Origin: Paraburkholderia sp. BL10I2N1
GTDB lineage: Bacteria; Pseudomonadota; Gammaproteobacteria; Burkholderiales; Burkholderiaceae
Direction of reading: 5' to 3'
Assembly: GCF_004361815.1 (NCBI RefSeq)
Contig: NZ_SNWA01000002.1
Span: 1,922,001 to 1,986,000 of the forward strand
DNA: 64,000 bases
Shown: positions 1 through 10,042 of the stretch, piece by piece
How the letters are laid out: each line of letters opens with the position of its first letter
Numbering within the stretch: the stretch's first letter is position 1
Position numbers and translations under genes: made by a program
The notes under the pieces: model-generated
Databases searched by the model: none
Seen by the model: the letters and a program-made list of their open reading frames with translations, nothing else
What the model was told of the DNA's origin: nothing

Positions 1-22
1 AACGCGTAAGGAGCAGATTGAC

Positions 23-1045
23 ATGAGCAAGAAACTTTATATCTCCGACGTGACGCTGCGCGACGGCATGCATGCCATCCGTCATCAGTATTCGATCAGG
101 AACGTGCAGGACATTGCCCGCGCGCTGGACGCCGCGAAGGTCGACAGTATCGAAGTCGCGCACGGCGACGGATTGCAGGGTTCGAGTTTCAACTACGGCT
201 TTGGCGCGCACAGCGATCTCGAATGGATCGAGGCGGTGGCGGAGGTCGTGAAGCATGCGCGGATCGCGACGCTGCTGTTGCCCGGCATCGGCACGATTCA
301 CGACCTCAAGGCAGCTTACAACGCGGGTGCGCGGGTCGTGCGCGTGGCCACGCATTGCACCGAAGCGGATATCTCGAAGCAGCACATCGAATACGCGCGG
401 GAACTCGGTATGGATACGGTCGGCTTCCTGATGATGAGCCACATGACGACTCCCGAAAAGCTCGCCGTCGAAGCGAAGAAGATGGAGAGCTACGGCGCGA
501 CCTGCGTCTATGTGGTGGACTCGGGCGGCGCGATGAACATGAGCGACATCCGCGCACGCTTCCGCGCGTTCAAGGACGTGCTCGATCCGGCGACGCAGAC
601 GGGCATGCACGCGCACCACAACCTGAGCCTGGGCGTTGCCAACTCCATCGCCGCGGTGGAGGAAGGATGCGACCGCATCGATGCGAGCCTCGCCGGCATG
701 GGCGCGGGCGCGGGCAATGCGCCCCTTGAAGTGTTCATCGCCGCGGCGGAGCGTCTCGGCTGGAACCATGGCACCGACCTGTACACGTTGCTCGACGCCG
801 CCGACGACATCGTCCGACCCCTGCAGGACCGGCCGGTACGTGTGGACCGCGAGACGCTCGCGCTCGGCTATGCGGGCGTTTATTCGAGCTTCCTGCGCCA
901 TGCCGAAGTGGCGGCGAACAAGTACGGCCTGAAGACGGTGGACATTCTCGTCGAACTGGGGCGGCGTCGGATGGTTGGCGGTCAGGAGGACATGATCGTC
1001 GACGTCGCGCTGGACCTGAAGCGCGAACTCGACACGCAATCCTGA
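23..1045 (+). CDS. mhpE: 4-hydroxy-2-oxovalerate aldolase
   Basis: Cleaves 4-hydroxy-2-oxopentanoate to pyruvate and acetaldehyde, the last steps of catechol-type meta-cleavage. The 340-residue protein is full length for the DmpG/MhpE family. It starts with the DRE-TIM signature TLRDGMH (residues 11-17) and has the metal-binding HAHHN motif near residue 200. AAGGAG lies 8 bases or so before the ATG. Bases 1-9 read Asn-Ala-stop in one frame and could be the end of an upstream gene; in this pathway that is usually acetaldehyde dehydrogenase (mhpF), but three codons cannot prove it. An MFS carrier and mhpC follow on the same strand, so this is the distal part of an mhp-type operon cut by the window edge. 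Confidence 0.95.
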   Translation: MSKKLYISDVTLRDGMHAIRHQYSIRNVQDIARALDAAKVDSIEVAHGDGLQGSSFNYGFGAHSDLEWIEAVAEVVKHARIATLLLPGIGTIHDLKAAYNAGARVVRVATHCTEADISKQHIEYARELGMDTVGFLMMSHMTTPEKLAVEAKKMESYGATCVYVVDSGGAMNMSDIRARFRAFKDVLDPATQTGMHAHHNLSLGVANSIAAVEEGCDRIDASLAGMGAGAGNAPLEVFIAAAERLGWNHGTDLYTLLDAADDIVRPLQDRPVRVDRETLALGYAGVYSSFLRHAEVAANKYGLKTVDILVELGRRRMVGGQEDMIVDVALDLKRELDTQS

Positions 1046-1171
1046 AGTACATGGGCCGAAGGCGCGCCCGGCGGCGGCGAAGTTTTCGCTTCGCCTTCGC
1101 CGGGTGCACGGGTTCTATTCACAGCGTGATCGCCGCCAGAAGCGATGCTGAAAAACTCATTGGAGACTTTA

Positions 1172-2422
1172 ATGAAGACGTCAACGCCGGCCCGCGCAAG
1201 CGGTGCTCTCACCATCGGATTGTGTCTTGTCGTCGCGTTACTTGAAGGACTCGATCTTCAGTCAACCGGGGTCGCGGCCCCGCGCATGGCGCGCGAATTC
1301 CATCTGGCTGTTGCGCAGATGGGTTGGGCTTTCAGTATCGGCGCGCTCGGGTTGCTGCCGGGCGCGGCCATCGGCGGGCGTCTCGCGGACAAGCTTGGTC
1401 GCAAGCGGGTGTTGATGCTCTCTATTGCTCTCTTTGGGATTTTTTCGATTGCGACCACGCAGGTCTGGGACCTCAATAGTCTGCTCGCCGCACGCTTCAT
1501 GACCGGCCTCGGGCTGGGCGCGGCCATGCCGAACCTGATCGCGCTCTGTTCGGAAGCCGCGCAGCCGCATCAGCGCAGCACGGCTGTGGGCGCGATGTAT
1601 TGCGGCATGCCGTTCGGTGCGGCGCTGGCCGCGTTGATCGGCATCGTCAGTCCCGGCGACGAAAGCTGGCGACACATCTTTTACGTCGGCGGTATTGGGC
1701 CGTTACTGATCCTGCCGCTGCTCGTTGTGTACCTGAAGGAATCCGCGCATTTCGTCTTGGCAAAGTCCCGCGAGATGACGCATCGGGAGTCCCGATCCGG
1801 CGTGGCACATGCATTGTGGGCCGAAGGCCGGGCCGGCACGACACTCGGGCTGTGGACGAGCTATCTGGGCACTTTGATCGTCCTCTACTTCCTGATGAAC
1901 TGGCTGCCGTCGATGGTGTTGAGCCGTGGTCTGACACGCGTGCAGGCGAGCGTCGTGCAGATGATGTTCAACATCGGCGGGGGCATCGGCGCAATCGTCA
2001 TCGCGAACATGATGGATCGCATCGGCCGGCGCTTCACCGTTACCGGCATGTATGTGGGTATCGCGGTGGCGCTCGCGGTGCTCGCCAGTGCGACCGGCAG
2101 CGTGTCGACGGCTTTCGGCGGCCTGCTCGCCGGACTTTTTCTCGTCGGCGGACAGTCGGTGCTGTATGCGCTCGCGAGCACGATCTACCCGGTGCAGGTA
2201 CGTGGCACCGGTGTAGGCGCGGCGGTGGCCGTGGGTCGGTTTGGCTCGATCCTCGGTCCCCTGATCGCAGGCCAGTTGCTCGCAACCGGGCAGAGCGCTT
2301 CGGTGCTGGTGATCGCAAGCATCCCGTTGATCGTGATCGCGGCGATTGCGGCGCTGCTTGTGATTGCACGGTTCTCGCGTGGACAGACGATCGCCACTGC
2401 GCACCAGCCCGATCACGCATAG
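1172..2422 (+). CDS. MFS aromatic acid carrier, MhpT-like (AAHS family)
   Basis: Twelve-helix major facilitator, probably a proton symporter for an aromatic acid such as 3-(3-hydroxyphenyl)propionate. The first helix carries [14 protein letters not shown], a variant of the DGxD-type signature of aromatic-acid/H+ symporters. The loop between helices 2 and 3 has [12 protein letters not shown], the classical MFS motif. I place the start at 1172 (Met-Lys-Thr-Ser), nine codons inside the longest frame, because GGAG at 1162-1165 is well spaced for it. That gives 416 residues. It sits between mhpE and mhpC on one strand, the position of mhpT-like genes in phenylpropionate clusters. The substrate is inferred from context only. 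Confidence 0.85.
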   Translation: MKTSTPARASGALTIGLCLVVALLEGLDLQSTGVAAPRMAREFHLAVAQMGWAFSIGALGLLPGAAIGGRLADKLGRKRVLMLSIALFGIFSIATTQVWDLNSLLAARFMTGLGLGAAMPNLIALCSEAAQPHQRSTAVGAMYCGMPFGAALAALIGIVSPGDESWRHIFYVGGIGPLLILPLLVVYLKESAHFVLAKSREMTHRESRSGVAHALWAEGRAGTTLGLWTSYLGTLIVLYFLMNWLPSMVLSRGLTRVQASVVQMMFNIGGGIGAIVIANMMDRIGRRFTVTGMYVGIAVALAVLASATGSVSTAFGGLLAGLFLVGGQSVLYALASTIYPVQVRGTGVGAAVAVGRFGSILGPLIAGQLLATGQSASVLVIASIPLIVIAAIAALLVIARFSRGQTIATAHQPDHA

Positions 2423-2594
2423 CGAGCGGTTGGGTTCGCGTTCTTTCGAAGGGCATCGGGCGCAAGGGCGAAGGCGCGATGGCTCTGGATGGCGGCAAGA
2501 AATCGACTCGGGCAGGAAGAGGAAACACCGGTCCTGCCGGCTTCGCCCTGACAGGCATCAACCTGCAGCATCAACTCGAACAAGGAAACATGAA

Positions 2595-3467
2595 ATGACA
2601 GACAGTACACAAGCACTGAGTGAAGCGGCAACAAGCAGGTTCGTCCGCATCAAGGATGGCGATCTCGACCTGCAATTGCACTACAACGATGCCGGGCACG
2701 GCGACGAGACGGTAGTCATGCTGCATGGCTCCGGACCGGGCGCGAGCGGTTGGGCGAACTTCAACCGCAACGTCGATGCATTCGCCAACGCAGGCTATCG
2801 CGTCATCCTGATGGATTGCCCGGGCTGGAGCAAAAGCGATCCGGTCGTCTGCAAAAGCTCGCGCTCCGAACTGAACGCCCGAGCTTTGAAGAGCCTGCTC
2901 GACGCGATTGATGTGGGTGGACGGGTTCACATCATCGGCAACTCGATGGGGGGACATAGCGCCGTGGCCTTCGCGCTCGCTTATCCGGAGCGGGTAGGCA
3001 AGCTGGTGCTGATGGGCGGTGGCACCGGCGGCCCGAGCCAGTTCGTGCCGATGCCGACGGAAGGCATCAAGCTGTTGCAGGGCCTGTACCGTGAGCCGAC
3101 GCTCGAGAACCTCAAGAAGATGCTGAACGTCTTCGTGTTCGACACCAGCACGCTCACCGACGAACTGATGCAGGCGCGACTGGAAAACATGCTGGCACGC
3201 CGTGATCACCTCGAAAATTTCGTCAAGAGTCTGGCGGCCAATCCGAAACAGTTCCCGGACGTCGGTCCCCGCCTCGGAGAAGTGTCCGCGCCGACTCTGG
3301 TGATCTGGGGACGTGACGACCGCTTCGTGCCGCTCGATGTGGGTCTACGTCTGACCTGGGGCATGCCGAACGCTGAACTGCACATCTTCAGCCGCTGCGG
3401 CCACTGGGCGCAGTGGGAACATGCCGACAAGTTCAACCGGATGGTGCTGGATTTCCTGCGTCATTGA
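2595..3467 (+). CDS. mhpC: 2-hydroxy-6-oxonona-2,4-dienedioate hydrolase (C-C bond hydrolase)
   Basis: Alpha/beta hydrolase that cleaves the ring-fission product of 2,3-dihydroxyphenylpropionate to succinate and 2-hydroxypentadienoate. The start at 2595 has AAGGA at 2582-2586 and gives 290 residues, close to the 288 of E. coli MhpC. Visible are the oxyanion segment [10 protein letters not shown] (residues 44-53), the nucleophile elbow GNSMGG with Ser117, the acid segment WGRDDRFVP and the catalytic His in RCGHWAQWE near residue 270. It follows the MFS gene after a 172-bp spacer in which I see no gene. It is the last visible gene of the mhp segment and converges on a lipoprotein gene. Confidence 0.92.
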   Translation: MTDSTQALSEAATSRFVRIKDGDLDLQLHYNDAGHGDETVVMLHGSGPGASGWANFNRNVDAFANAGYRVILMDCPGWSKSDPVVCKSSRSELNARALKSLLDAIDVGGRVHIIGNSMGGHSAVAFALAYPERVGKLVLMGGGTGGPSQFVPMPTEGIKLLQGLYREPTLENLKKMLNVFVFDTSTLTDELMQARLENMLARRDHLENFVKSLAANPKQFPDVGPRLGEVSAPTLVIWGRDDRFVPLDVGLRLTWGMPNAELHIFSRCGHWAQWEHADKFNRMVLDFLRH

Positions 3468-3475
3468 GTAAGACT

Positions 3476-3505
3476 GCGGTCGCAAGCCCGACAGGGTACG
3501 ACCGC
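3476..3505. terminator. Possible bidirectional hairpin between convergent genes
   Basis: GCGGTCG (3476-3482) and CGACCGC (3499-3505) form a 7-bp stem with a 16-base loop between the ends of mhpC and the convergent lipoprotein gene. There is no T-run on either side, so termination here is only a possibility. Confidence 0.3.
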
Positions 3506-3535
3506 GCATCGTGTGGCAGCGAGCGTCGCCAACCA

Positions 3536-3994
3536 TCACTTGTCTGACAGATGGGTGGTCAGGAAGGCACGAAACTTGTTCTGCGTCGGGACGATCTTTT
3601 CGACGCAGTCGTCATAGTCTCCCCCTTGCGATTTGTCCATGCCGTACATGCCGCGGCATTGCGCATCGAGGGTGATCGTTGCGCCGCTGCCCTTCCTGAT
3701 TCGCGTGGCCGAGTAGACGGGTTTGCCTGAGCGGGTCGGCACGTCGGATTCGATTGCAACCTCATCCGCCCGGATCACCGACGTCGACGTGTTCTCCTCG
3801 ATGTAGCGCTTCGTCAGCGCCCAGGCCTTGTTGCACTGTGCCTCGTCGCGGCACTCTACCGTGGCGTTCCGCTGTGCGGTGTCCAGGTTGTTCTCGGCGC
3901 GCGAAAACGCGTTGTCTTTCTCCGCCTGCTTTTCGGCAGACATGCAGCCGGTGAGTGCAAGCGCAGCCAGCGCGACGGCGATCATCGTTTTCAC
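3536..3994 (-). CDS. Small lipoprotein of unknown function
   Basis: A 152-residue protein with a short hydrophobic leader and the lipobox LTGC (Cys at residue 17), so it should be lipid-anchored. The mature part is charged and has conserved-looking cysteines in ECRDEAQC and AQCRGMYG and a C-terminal DDCVEKI, which could form disulfides in the periplasm. Similar small lipoproteins are common in Burkholderiales, but I cannot name a function. It is convergent with mhpC and shares no operon with it; the next gene on the strand ends 113 bases upstream. Confidence 0.75.
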   Translation of the reverse strand: MKTMIAVALAALALTGCMSAEKQAEKDNAFSRAENNLDTAQRNATVECRDEAQCNKAWALTKRYIEENTSTSVIRADEVAIESDVPTRSGKPVYSATRIRKGSGATITLDAQCRGMYGMDKSQGGDYDDCVEKIVPTQNKFRAFLTTHLSDK

Positions 3995-4107
3995 AGATTG
4001 GGCTCCCGGACCAGATCCAGATTTGGAGCCCGATTATAGACACTCGGACGAACGGTCCACAGTTACTGTACGTGACCGGCGCGGGCCGTTTCATGCGGTT
4101 ACCACAC

Positions 4108-6045
4108 TCACGCAACGCCCCGCGCATCCTCATGATGCGGCTTCGCGGCCGCGGCCAGCCGACATTCCTCGATCAGCCCGCGAAACGTCGTCGCGTTGCG
4201 GGTGCTGTGGACGAGGCCGGCATCCGTGGTGTTCTCCAACGATCGGCCAAAGCCCGTGATAATCGTCGCCGGCGTCTTTCGGCCGGTTATGCGTCGCAGA
4301 AGATTGCGCAGATACGGCGGCGACTCGGCTGCGTCGAGCGTCACGACGCAGATGATCGATGGGCTTCCGACATCAGGCGTACTGGCGTGACCGTTGCGGA
4401 AGCGCTCGTAAGTCGTCGGGGCGCACGCGATCCCCCGGCGCGCAAGCAGCTGGACGACAATCGCCGCCGCCAGCGCGTCGAATGCGCCTCGTCCGGAGAT
4501 GCACAGGACGAACGCGTCGGGCGTTGGTTCGGACTCGCCTGCTTCGCGGGAAACCTCGCCATCGAGCCGGGTTACATGACCCGCTACGGGCTCCGCTCCA
4601 GGTACGCCGGGCGGCTCGGCCGGCGCAGACGTATCGGGTGCGCCTTCCACCGTTTCGAGATTTTCGACGATATCCGCGAGCGCCTCGTTGATCCGCGCGA
4701 GCTGCTCTGAGGTCAGCACGCCGCGCAGCGCGTCGTTGCGGGCGAGGCGCAGCCCCTCCAGTGCGACATGATCGTAATAGTCGACGAGCGACATCTCTCC
4801 CAGCAACCGGTCCGCCTGCACGATAGCTTCGTGGGGATCGTCCGCGAGGAGGCGTTGATAGAAATTCTGCGCGGGCGTGAGCGCGGGCTGATCGCCCAGC
4901 AGGATGGTCAGGAAATTCAGCCGGTCGGCGTAACGGCCGAGCGTGACGACGCACAGCGTCAGCGGCGTCGATAGCACGAGGCCGACCGGACCCCATAGCC
5001 AGCTCCAGAAAATCGCCGCGACGATCACGGCAAGCGGCGACAGCCCCGACCGATGGCCATATAGCAGCGGCTCCACGACCTGCCCGGCCACCAGGTCCAC
5101 CACGACGAACAGCACCAGCGTCCATACGGCCATCGTCCATTGCGGCTGGATAGCTGCCGCGAGAGACACGGCCAGCACGGCCGCAATCCAGATGCCGATG
5201 TACGGGACAAAGCGCAGCAGCGCCGCGACGACACCGAACAGCAGCGCGCCCGGCACGCCGAGCAGCGCAAGGCCGACGGCGATGACGGCCCCCACGCTCA
5301 GATTGAGGCCCAGTTGCGCAACGAAGTACCGGCTGAGACGGACCGCCGCGTCGTTGATGGCGGTAGTGGTGCGATGCAGATCTCTGGATCCGAACAGGCT
5401 GATCAGACGATCGCGCAGATCTTCGCGTTGCAGCAGGATAAAAATGGTCACGACCAGCACGATAAAGGTCGTTTCGAGCGGCGCGATCACGGGTGAGAAC
5501 GCGCGCTGCGCAAGCTGCAGCGGCGTAGGGGAGGGCTCATGAACCTCGACTGGCGCAGGTACCGGCGGCGCGTTCTTCGCGGCACGTCCGGTAGGCCGCG
5601 GCATGTAGGGCCGCGAGGGGGCGACGCGTTGCAGCGTCGCCGCCGCCTTGCTCAGCAGCACATCGGCGCGGCCGACCGTCTTTTCCTGAACCGTCTCGAT
5701 CTTTTGCTCGATGGCCACCTGGTACTGCGGCAGATCGGCGGCGAGCTGGACCACCTGCGCGCCGATCAAGGCGCCGACGCCCAGCAATACACACAGCGCA
5801 AAGAGCACGGCAACGAAAATCGACGGCAGCTGTCCCACGTGCAGACGCCGCAACGTGTTCACCAGCGGCGCGAGCAGAAAGCTGAGCAGCACCGACAGCG
5901 TGATCGGTATCAGGACGGCCTGGGCGAAATACAATCCGCAGACAACGACGACGCCCGTGATCACCGATGCCAGACCATGCAGGGTCGGCGCGCCGGGCGG
6001 ATAGACGCGGTTGGAATGTTCTCGCGGCGGTAAGGGGAGTTTCAT
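4108..6045 (-). CDS. AI-2E family permease with long C-terminal cytoplasmic domain
   Basis: Membrane protein of the AI-2E/PerM family, whose members export signalling molecules or act as ion antiporters; the substrate here is unknown. I place the start at Met-Lys-Leu-Pro-Leu-Pro (6045), since the sequence upstream has no membrane-protein character. This gives 645 residues. Hydrophobic helices lie at about 25-110 and 190-385, and the family segment around PYIGIWIAAV and VEPLLYGHRSGLSPL is clear. The last 240 or so residues are a soluble extension with an Ala/Pro-rich linker and a second folded part (AFVLCISGRGAFDALAAAIV), longer than the usual 350-400 residues. This extension is typical of a proteobacterial subgroup with no known role. 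Confidence 0.88.
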   Translation of the reverse strand: MKLPLPPREHSNRVYPPGAPTLHGLASVITGVVVVCGLYFAQAVLIPITLSVLLSFLLAPLVNTLRRLHVGQLPSIFVAVLFALCVLLGVGALIGAQVVQLAADLPQYQVAIEQKIETVQEKTVGRADVLLSKAAATLQRVAPSRPYMPRPTGRAAKNAPPVPAPVEVHEPSPTPLQLAQRAFSPVIAPLETTFIVLVVTIFILLQREDLRDRLISLFGSRDLHRTTTAINDAAVRLSRYFVAQLGLNLSVGAVIAVGLALLGVPGALLFGVVAALLRFVPYIGIWIAAVLAVSLAAAIQPQWTMAVWTLVLFVVVDLVAGQVVEPLLYGHRSGLSPLAVIVAAIFWSWLWGPVGLVLSTPLTLCVVTLGRYADRLNFLTILLGDQPALTPAQNFYQRLLADDPHEAIVQADRLLGEMSLVDYYDHVALEGLRLARNDALRGVLTSEQLARINEALADIVENLETVEGAPDTSAPAEPPGVPGAEPVAGHVTRLDGEVSREAGESEPTPDAFVLCISGRGAFDALAAAIVVQLLARRGIACAPTTYERFRNGHASTPDVGSPSIICVVTLDAAESPPYLRNLLRRITGRKTPATIITGFGRSLENTTDAGLVHSTRNATTFRGLIEECRLAAAAKPHHEDARGVA

Positions 6046-6345
6046 GGTCGTACGTTCGAGGTGGCAGGGCGCGGCATGGTAATGGCAGGAGCGCGACATA
6101 ACGTCGCGGCAGGGAGCACTCAGCGTACACCGGGGTGTGGTTGTAGCAATGCACATGCCCGGCGCGTACGCGGCCGGTTCGCGCTTCGTGGGGATAGTAT
6201 GGACCATGCGCTCCGATCGAGCCGCTGACGCGGTAGCGATTATCCCGGCAAAGCAACCCAATCCGGCGATTCGCGTATTGCCGCGAGCCCCTCTCGCTCG
6301 ATGTGCTGCTCCCCCTGTTAAAGCAGATGCTGCCATAAGCGCCAG

Positions 6346-6365
6346 AGGTGAGAGCATTCGGGAGC
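6346..6365 (+). repeat. Dispersed 20-bp intergenic motif, copy A
   Basis: AGGTGAGAGCATTCGGGAGC. It matches the window-wide consensus WGGTGAGANNNTTCGGGANC and lies in a gene-free spacer. Confidence 0.7.
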
Positions 6366-6445
6366 CGGTGCCGGCCATTTTCCGGTAACCTGCGATGTGC
6401 TTTTTCCCGATCAATCTGAATGTGCGAACGTTGTCGCGATACCGG

Positions 6446-6459
6446 TCGCGATATCGCGA
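6446..6459. promoter_or_regulatory. Perfect 14-bp palindrome upstream of MFS gene
   Basis: TCGCGATATCGCGA is its own reverse complement. The left half TCGCGATA also occurs 12 bases earlier (6434-6441), giving a tandem half-site. It lies about 80 bases before the MFS start, a usual place for a repressor operator. No regulator gene is adjacent. Confidence 0.5.
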
Positions 6460-6539
6460 GCGGCTCCGGTGGACACAAACAGGACGTGACCGATACTCAG
6501 GCATCCCCTCTTCACGCCCGCGGCGGGCAGACAGACGCC

Positions 6540-7742
6540 ATGCGCACCGCGCAGCGAAGTCAGACGCTGATGCTTGCCGCGCGGCTCTCGCTGGGTAGCG
6601 CCATCGCCCTCGGGCTTGCGCGGTTTTCCTACGCACTCCTGCTGCCGGCGATGAAAGTCGATCTGGGCTGGAGTTTCGCGCAGGCGGGTGCAATGAACAC
6701 CGCCAACGCACTCGGCTACCTGCTGGGCGCGCTGGCGTTTCCGCGTCTCTCGCGCCGCTGGTCGGCGGGGGCATTGTTCAATGCCGGTTGTCTCGCTACC
6801 GCGTTGCTGATGGCGACGGACGGGCTACTCTCCGATACGCATGGTTTGCTCGTGCAACGAGTGGTCACGGGCATTGCCAGCGCCTTCATTTTTATCAGCG
6901 GCGGCGTGCTGGCGGCGCGGCTTGCGTCGGCAAGCCCACGCGATGCCGGGCTCGTGCTCGGGCTGTATTACGGCGGCACCGGGTGGGGCATCGTGGCGTC
7001 CGCGTTATTGGTTCCGGTGACGATCGTCGGTGCCGTGCACGGTTGGCAATTTGCATGGTTCGCACTGGCCGTCTCCTGCGCGGTGTTCTCGATCATCGCG
7101 ATCCTCGCCGTACGAAAGATCGAGGACCACGAAGCCGCGCCGTCTCCTGCGCGCGCCGCATCCGCTGCTACCCGCTCCCATCCGACGTGGCCGCGGTTTG
7201 CGCTGGCGCTGGCGGGCTACGGTCTCTTCGGCGTGGGCTATATCGGGTACATGACCTTCATCGTCGCGCTGCTCCGCAATGCCGGCATGAGCGCGGTAGT
7301 GGTGACAGGGTTCTACGTGCTGCTCGGCGCGGCGACGATCGTGTCGGCGAGACTCTGGTCGAGCCTACTGGATCGCGTGCGCGGCGGTCAGGCACTGGCG
7401 ATTCTCAACGCGTTGCTCGGACTGGCAACGCTGATGCCTGCGCTGTTCACGCAGCCGCTGGTTGCGTTTGTGTCAGGGGTGATGTTCGGCGCGACGTTCC
7501 TGTCGGCCGTTGCCTCGACGACCGCGTTCGTCCGTCACAACCTGCCAGCCGGTCATTGGGCTAAAGGCATCAGCGCTTTCACGATCGTGTTTGCGTTCGG
7601 CCAGATCGTCGGGCCGATGGTGATCGGCTGGGTGTCGGATGGCGCGGGACTCGCGCGCGGACTGATCGATTCCGCGCTCCTGCTGGGCGTGGGCGCTGTG
7701 CTGGCGGCCTGTCAGAAGCCGCTCGACGCACAGGGTGACTGA
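6540..7742 (+). CDS. YbfB/YjiJ-family MFS transporter
   Basis: About 400 residues with twelve predicted helices. The first reads RLSLGSAIALGLARFSYALLLPAMKVDLGW, the hallmark of the YbfB/YjiJ group (GxxRFxYxLLLPxM). The substrate is unknown; members are treated as putative sugar or drug carriers. I use the ATG at 6540; a GTG at 6486 is also in frame and would add 18 residues, but its AGGA is only one base away. The gene stands alone, divergent from the AI-2E permease and converging on garR. The 14-bp palindrome upstream suggests control by a dimeric repressor. Confidence 0.85.
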   Translation: MRTAQRSQTLMLAARLSLGSAIALGLARFSYALLLPAMKVDLGWSFAQAGAMNTANALGYLLGALAFPRLSRRWSAGALFNAGCLATALLMATDGLLSDTHGLLVQRVVTGIASAFIFISGGVLAARLASASPRDAGLVLGLYYGGTGWGIVASALLVPVTIVGAVHGWQFAWFALAVSCAVFSIIAILAVRKIEDHEAAPSPARAASAATRSHPTWPRFALALAGYGLFGVGYIGYMTFIVALLRNAGMSAVVVTGFYVLLGAATIVSARLWSSLLDRVRGGQALAILNALLGLATLMPALFTQPLVAFVSGVMFGATFLSAVASTTAFVRHNLPAGHWAKGISAFTIVFAFGQIVGPMVIGWVSDGAGLARGLIDSALLLGVGAVLAACQKPLDAQGD

Positions 7743-7785
7743 CCGACGAGGCGCTGGGCCGCGAGCCTCGCGCCCGTCACGAGTC

Positions 7786-8676
7786 TTACTTTTGCTGACC
7801 GATTTCGTGATTCGCCAGGATCTCCAGCGCGCGGACCATCGCCGAGTGATCCCACGCCTTGCCGCCGTGCGCTACGCACGCGTTGAAGAGCGCCTGACAC
7901 GTCGCCGTATTCGGCAGCGATACACCGAGCGATTGCGCCGTCGATAGCGCAAGGTTCAAATCCTTCTGGTGCAGTTCGATACGAAAGCCCGGGTCGAAGG
8001 TGCGTTTGGTCATCCGTTCACCGTGCACTTCCAGAATCCGTGATGAAGCGAAGCCGCCCATCAATGCTTCACGCACGCGCGCCGGATCGACTCCGGCCTT
8101 CGACGCCAGCAGCAATGCCTCGCCTACCGCCTCGATCGTCGCGGCGACGATCACCTGGTTCGCCACCTTGCAAACCTGTCCTGCGCCGACGTCGCCGATC
8201 AGTGTGACGTTCTTGCCCATCATGTCGAAGAGGGGCTTGACGCGGTCGAAGCTCGCCTGCTTGCCGCCGACCATGATCGTCAGCGAGCCAGCCTTCGCGC
8301 CGACCTCGCCACCTGACACCGGCGCGTCCAGATACTCGGCCCCATGCTTCTGCACGCGCGCGGCAAACTCGCGCGTGGCCATCGGCGAAATCGAACTCAT
8401 GTCGACGACGGTCTGGCCTGGGCGCAGTGCGTCTGCGAGCCCCTGTTCATCGAACAGCACGCGTTCGACATCCGGCGTATCCGGCACCATGATGAAGATC
8501 ACGTCCGCGTGGGCGGCGACGGCTGCGGGGCTGTCGCACGCAACGGCGCCAGCCTGCTTCAGGTCGTCGGGCACGCCGCTGCGCGTGAAGGCCGCGAGCG
8601 ACACGCCATTCTTGAGAAGATTCGCGGCCATGGGCTTGCCCATGATGCCGAGACCGATAAATCCTGCTTTCTGCAT
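7786..8676 (-). CDS. garR: 2-hydroxy-3-oxopropionate (tartronate semialdehyde) reductase
   Basis: NAD(P)H-dependent reductase of the beta-hydroxyacid dehydrogenase family that turns tartronate semialdehyde into D-glycerate. The 296 residues match GarR/GlxR length. The Rossmann signature GFIGLGIMGKPMAANL starts at residue 5, the substrate loop DAPVSGGEVGA is at about 117-127 and the catalytic lysine is Lys170 in CKVANQ. It starts 51 bases after the garL stop on the same strand, so the pair is very likely one transcript. GarL releases tartronate semialdehyde and pyruvate, and GarR reduces the former. GlxR of glyoxylate metabolism is a near neighbour in sequence, but the garL partner favours the glucarate/galactarate role. 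Confidence 0.9.
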   Translation of the reverse strand: MQKAGFIGLGIMGKPMAANLLKNGVSLAAFTRSGVPDDLKQAGAVACDSPAAVAAHADVIFIMVPDTPDVERVLFDEQGLADALRPGQTVVDMSSISPMATREFAARVQKHGAEYLDAPVSGGEVGAKAGSLTIMVGGKQASFDRVKPLFDMMGKNVTLIGDVGAGQVCKVANQVIVAATIEAVGEALLLASKAGVDPARVREALMGGFASSRILEVHGERMTKRTFDPGFRIELHQKDLNLALSTAQSLGVSLPNTATCQALFNACVAHGGKAWDHSAMVRALEILANHEIGQQK

Positions 8677-8727
8677 GTGATCCTCCGTTCGTTGCCTGGC
8701 CTGTCGAGCTTTCCCGCTCGCCCCAGC

Positions 8728-9513
8728 TTACTCGTGAATGAAATGCTTCTGGACCGCCTGCGCCGCGCCCCTCAACAGACCGAGATCCGCGCAGACGGCG
8801 ACGACCCGACAGCCCATCGACAGATAGCGTTCCGCGTCGGCCTGCACCGGCGCGAGGATGCCGCTCGCCTTGCCGCCGGCGCGCGCGCTCGCGAAGATGC
8901 GCTCGATGGCCTGCTGCACGTCCGGATGATTCGCGTTGCCGAGATGTCCGTACGCGGCCGCGAGATCGGACGGTCCGACGAACACCGCGTCGACGCCTTC
9001 AACCGCGACGATTTCATCGATCGCTTCCACGGCCGCGCGACTCTCGATCTGGACGATGACGCAGATGTTGTCGTTCGCGACGTCGAGATAGTTTGGCACC
9101 GTGCCATAGCGGTTCGCGCGATGTCCGACCGACACACCCCGTACGCCATGCGGCGGATAGCGTGTCGCGGCGACGGCGCGGCGGGCGTCCTCCGCACTGT
9201 CGACAAACGGAATCAGGAAGTTATAGAAACCGATGTCGAGCAGCCGTTTGATGCCGACGTTTTCGTTGCACGGCGGCCGCACGACCGGCGCGCTGCGGCT
9301 GTCCTTGAGCGCCATCAACTGGGGGATGAGCGTGTTGACATCGTTGGGTGCGTGCTCCGCGTCGAGCAGCAGCCAGTCGAAGTTCAACACGCCGAGGAGT
9401 TCAGTCACGATCGGGCTGGCTAGCGACGACCAGCAACCGATCACGGTCTCGCCGCTCAACACCGACTTGCGAAATCCGTTGGGTAACGGCTGATAAGGTG
9501 AAGACGCTGTCAT
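8728..9513 (-). CDS. garL: 5-keto-4-deoxy-D-glucarate aldolase (HpcH/HpaI family)
   Basis: Class II, metal-dependent retro-aldolase giving pyruvate and tartronate semialdehyde from keto-deoxy-glucarate. The 261-residue protein begins [21 protein letters not shown] and has the family motif [13 protein letters not shown], a substrate-binding arginine in VRPP, and the metal ligands Glu in VQIES and Asp in FVGPSDLA. It is the first gene of a garL-garR pair. It has a long (529-bp) upstream region with a strong inverted repeat about 76 bases before the start. No gudD/garD dehydratase or uptake gene lies next to it. Confidence 0.88.
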   Translation of the reverse strand: MTASSPYQPLPNGFRKSVLSGETVIGCWSSLASPIVTELLGVLNFDWLLLDAEHAPNDVNTLIPQLMALKDSRSAPVVRPPCNENVGIKRLLDIGFYNFLIPFVDSAEDARRAVAATRYPPHGVRGVSVGHRANRYGTVPNYLDVANDNICVIVQIESRAAVEAIDEIVAVEGVDAVFVGPSDLAAAYGHLGNANHPDVQQAIERIFASARAGGKASGILAPVQADAERYLSMGCRVVAVCADLGLLRGAAQAVQKHFIHE

Positions 9514-10042
9514 TCTCCGTTCCTCCAGATGGGGCTTTCCGAAAGCCAGCCCGGTCGGGCGGCGATGGGCGCAAAGGTGTCACGATTGCAAATCAAAATC
9601 TTGATTTGTTATCGGTCGTCGTATGTCTTGTCGAGTAGGTTATACCGTTTTATGCCGCAGCCAACAGGATGGTTAACCCTGATAAGTGCGGATTTAAACG
9701 GCATTTTATTTCCGGATGAAGGTTCTCTTGTTGTACGACGACTGATATTTATATGGAACAATCGCGACCTGACCATGTGTCCAGGCCGCGGTTGGGCAAT
9801 CGTCCGCAACTTCACCCATCTTAGTTCCGGGCGTGCGCCGCTCCAACGCGGCGTCGCGCTGGTTTCCGCCGGCGCCTGTCATTTCCCGCACATCCTCGCG
9901 ACGAAAGCCATGAAACATCACGCCGGAGGTGTGGTCGCGAGCGCTGATGTTGTGTTGCCGGACGTGGCCCGTGCGACGGTTACCCGACGGCGCCTCAGCA
10001 GCCCTCATCCGATCCGGGCTGCAAACGTGAAATGGAGCTTGT
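9514..10042. other. Divergent intergenic spacer with AT-rich segment (529 bp)
   Basis: Between garL (minus) and the Met-rich protein gene (plus). Part of it (about 9580-9770) is clearly richer in A/T than its surroundings, as expected for promoters. Apart from the inverted repeat at 9589-9608 I see no feature or convincing gene. Confidence 0.55.
9589..9608. promoter_or_regulatory. Inverted repeat, probable operator of garL-garR
   Basis: CAAATCAA and TTGATTTG are perfect 8-bp arms around the 4-base centre AATC. The site lies 76 bases before the garL start in a promoter-like AT-rich stretch, fitting a dimeric transcription factor. The regulator is not in the window. Confidence 0.5.

Larger units (their letters stand above)
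6046..6539. other. Divergent intergenic spacer (494 bp)
   Basis: Lies between the permease (minus) and an MFS gene (plus). I see no convincing gene. It holds one copy of the dispersed GGTGAGA-N3-TTCGGGA motif (6346-6365) and a 14-bp palindrome (6446-6459), so it likely carries promoters for both flanking genes. Confidence 0.6.

Noticed and set aside
1..9. End of mhpF (Asn-Ala-stop) at the window edge
   Set aside because: Three codons are not enough to support a named gene, though the position is right.
9529..10042. A plus-strand open frame running into the Met-rich gene
   Set aside because: It crosses an AT-rich promoter-like zone, has no ribosome site or motif and is out of frame with the signal-peptide gene.
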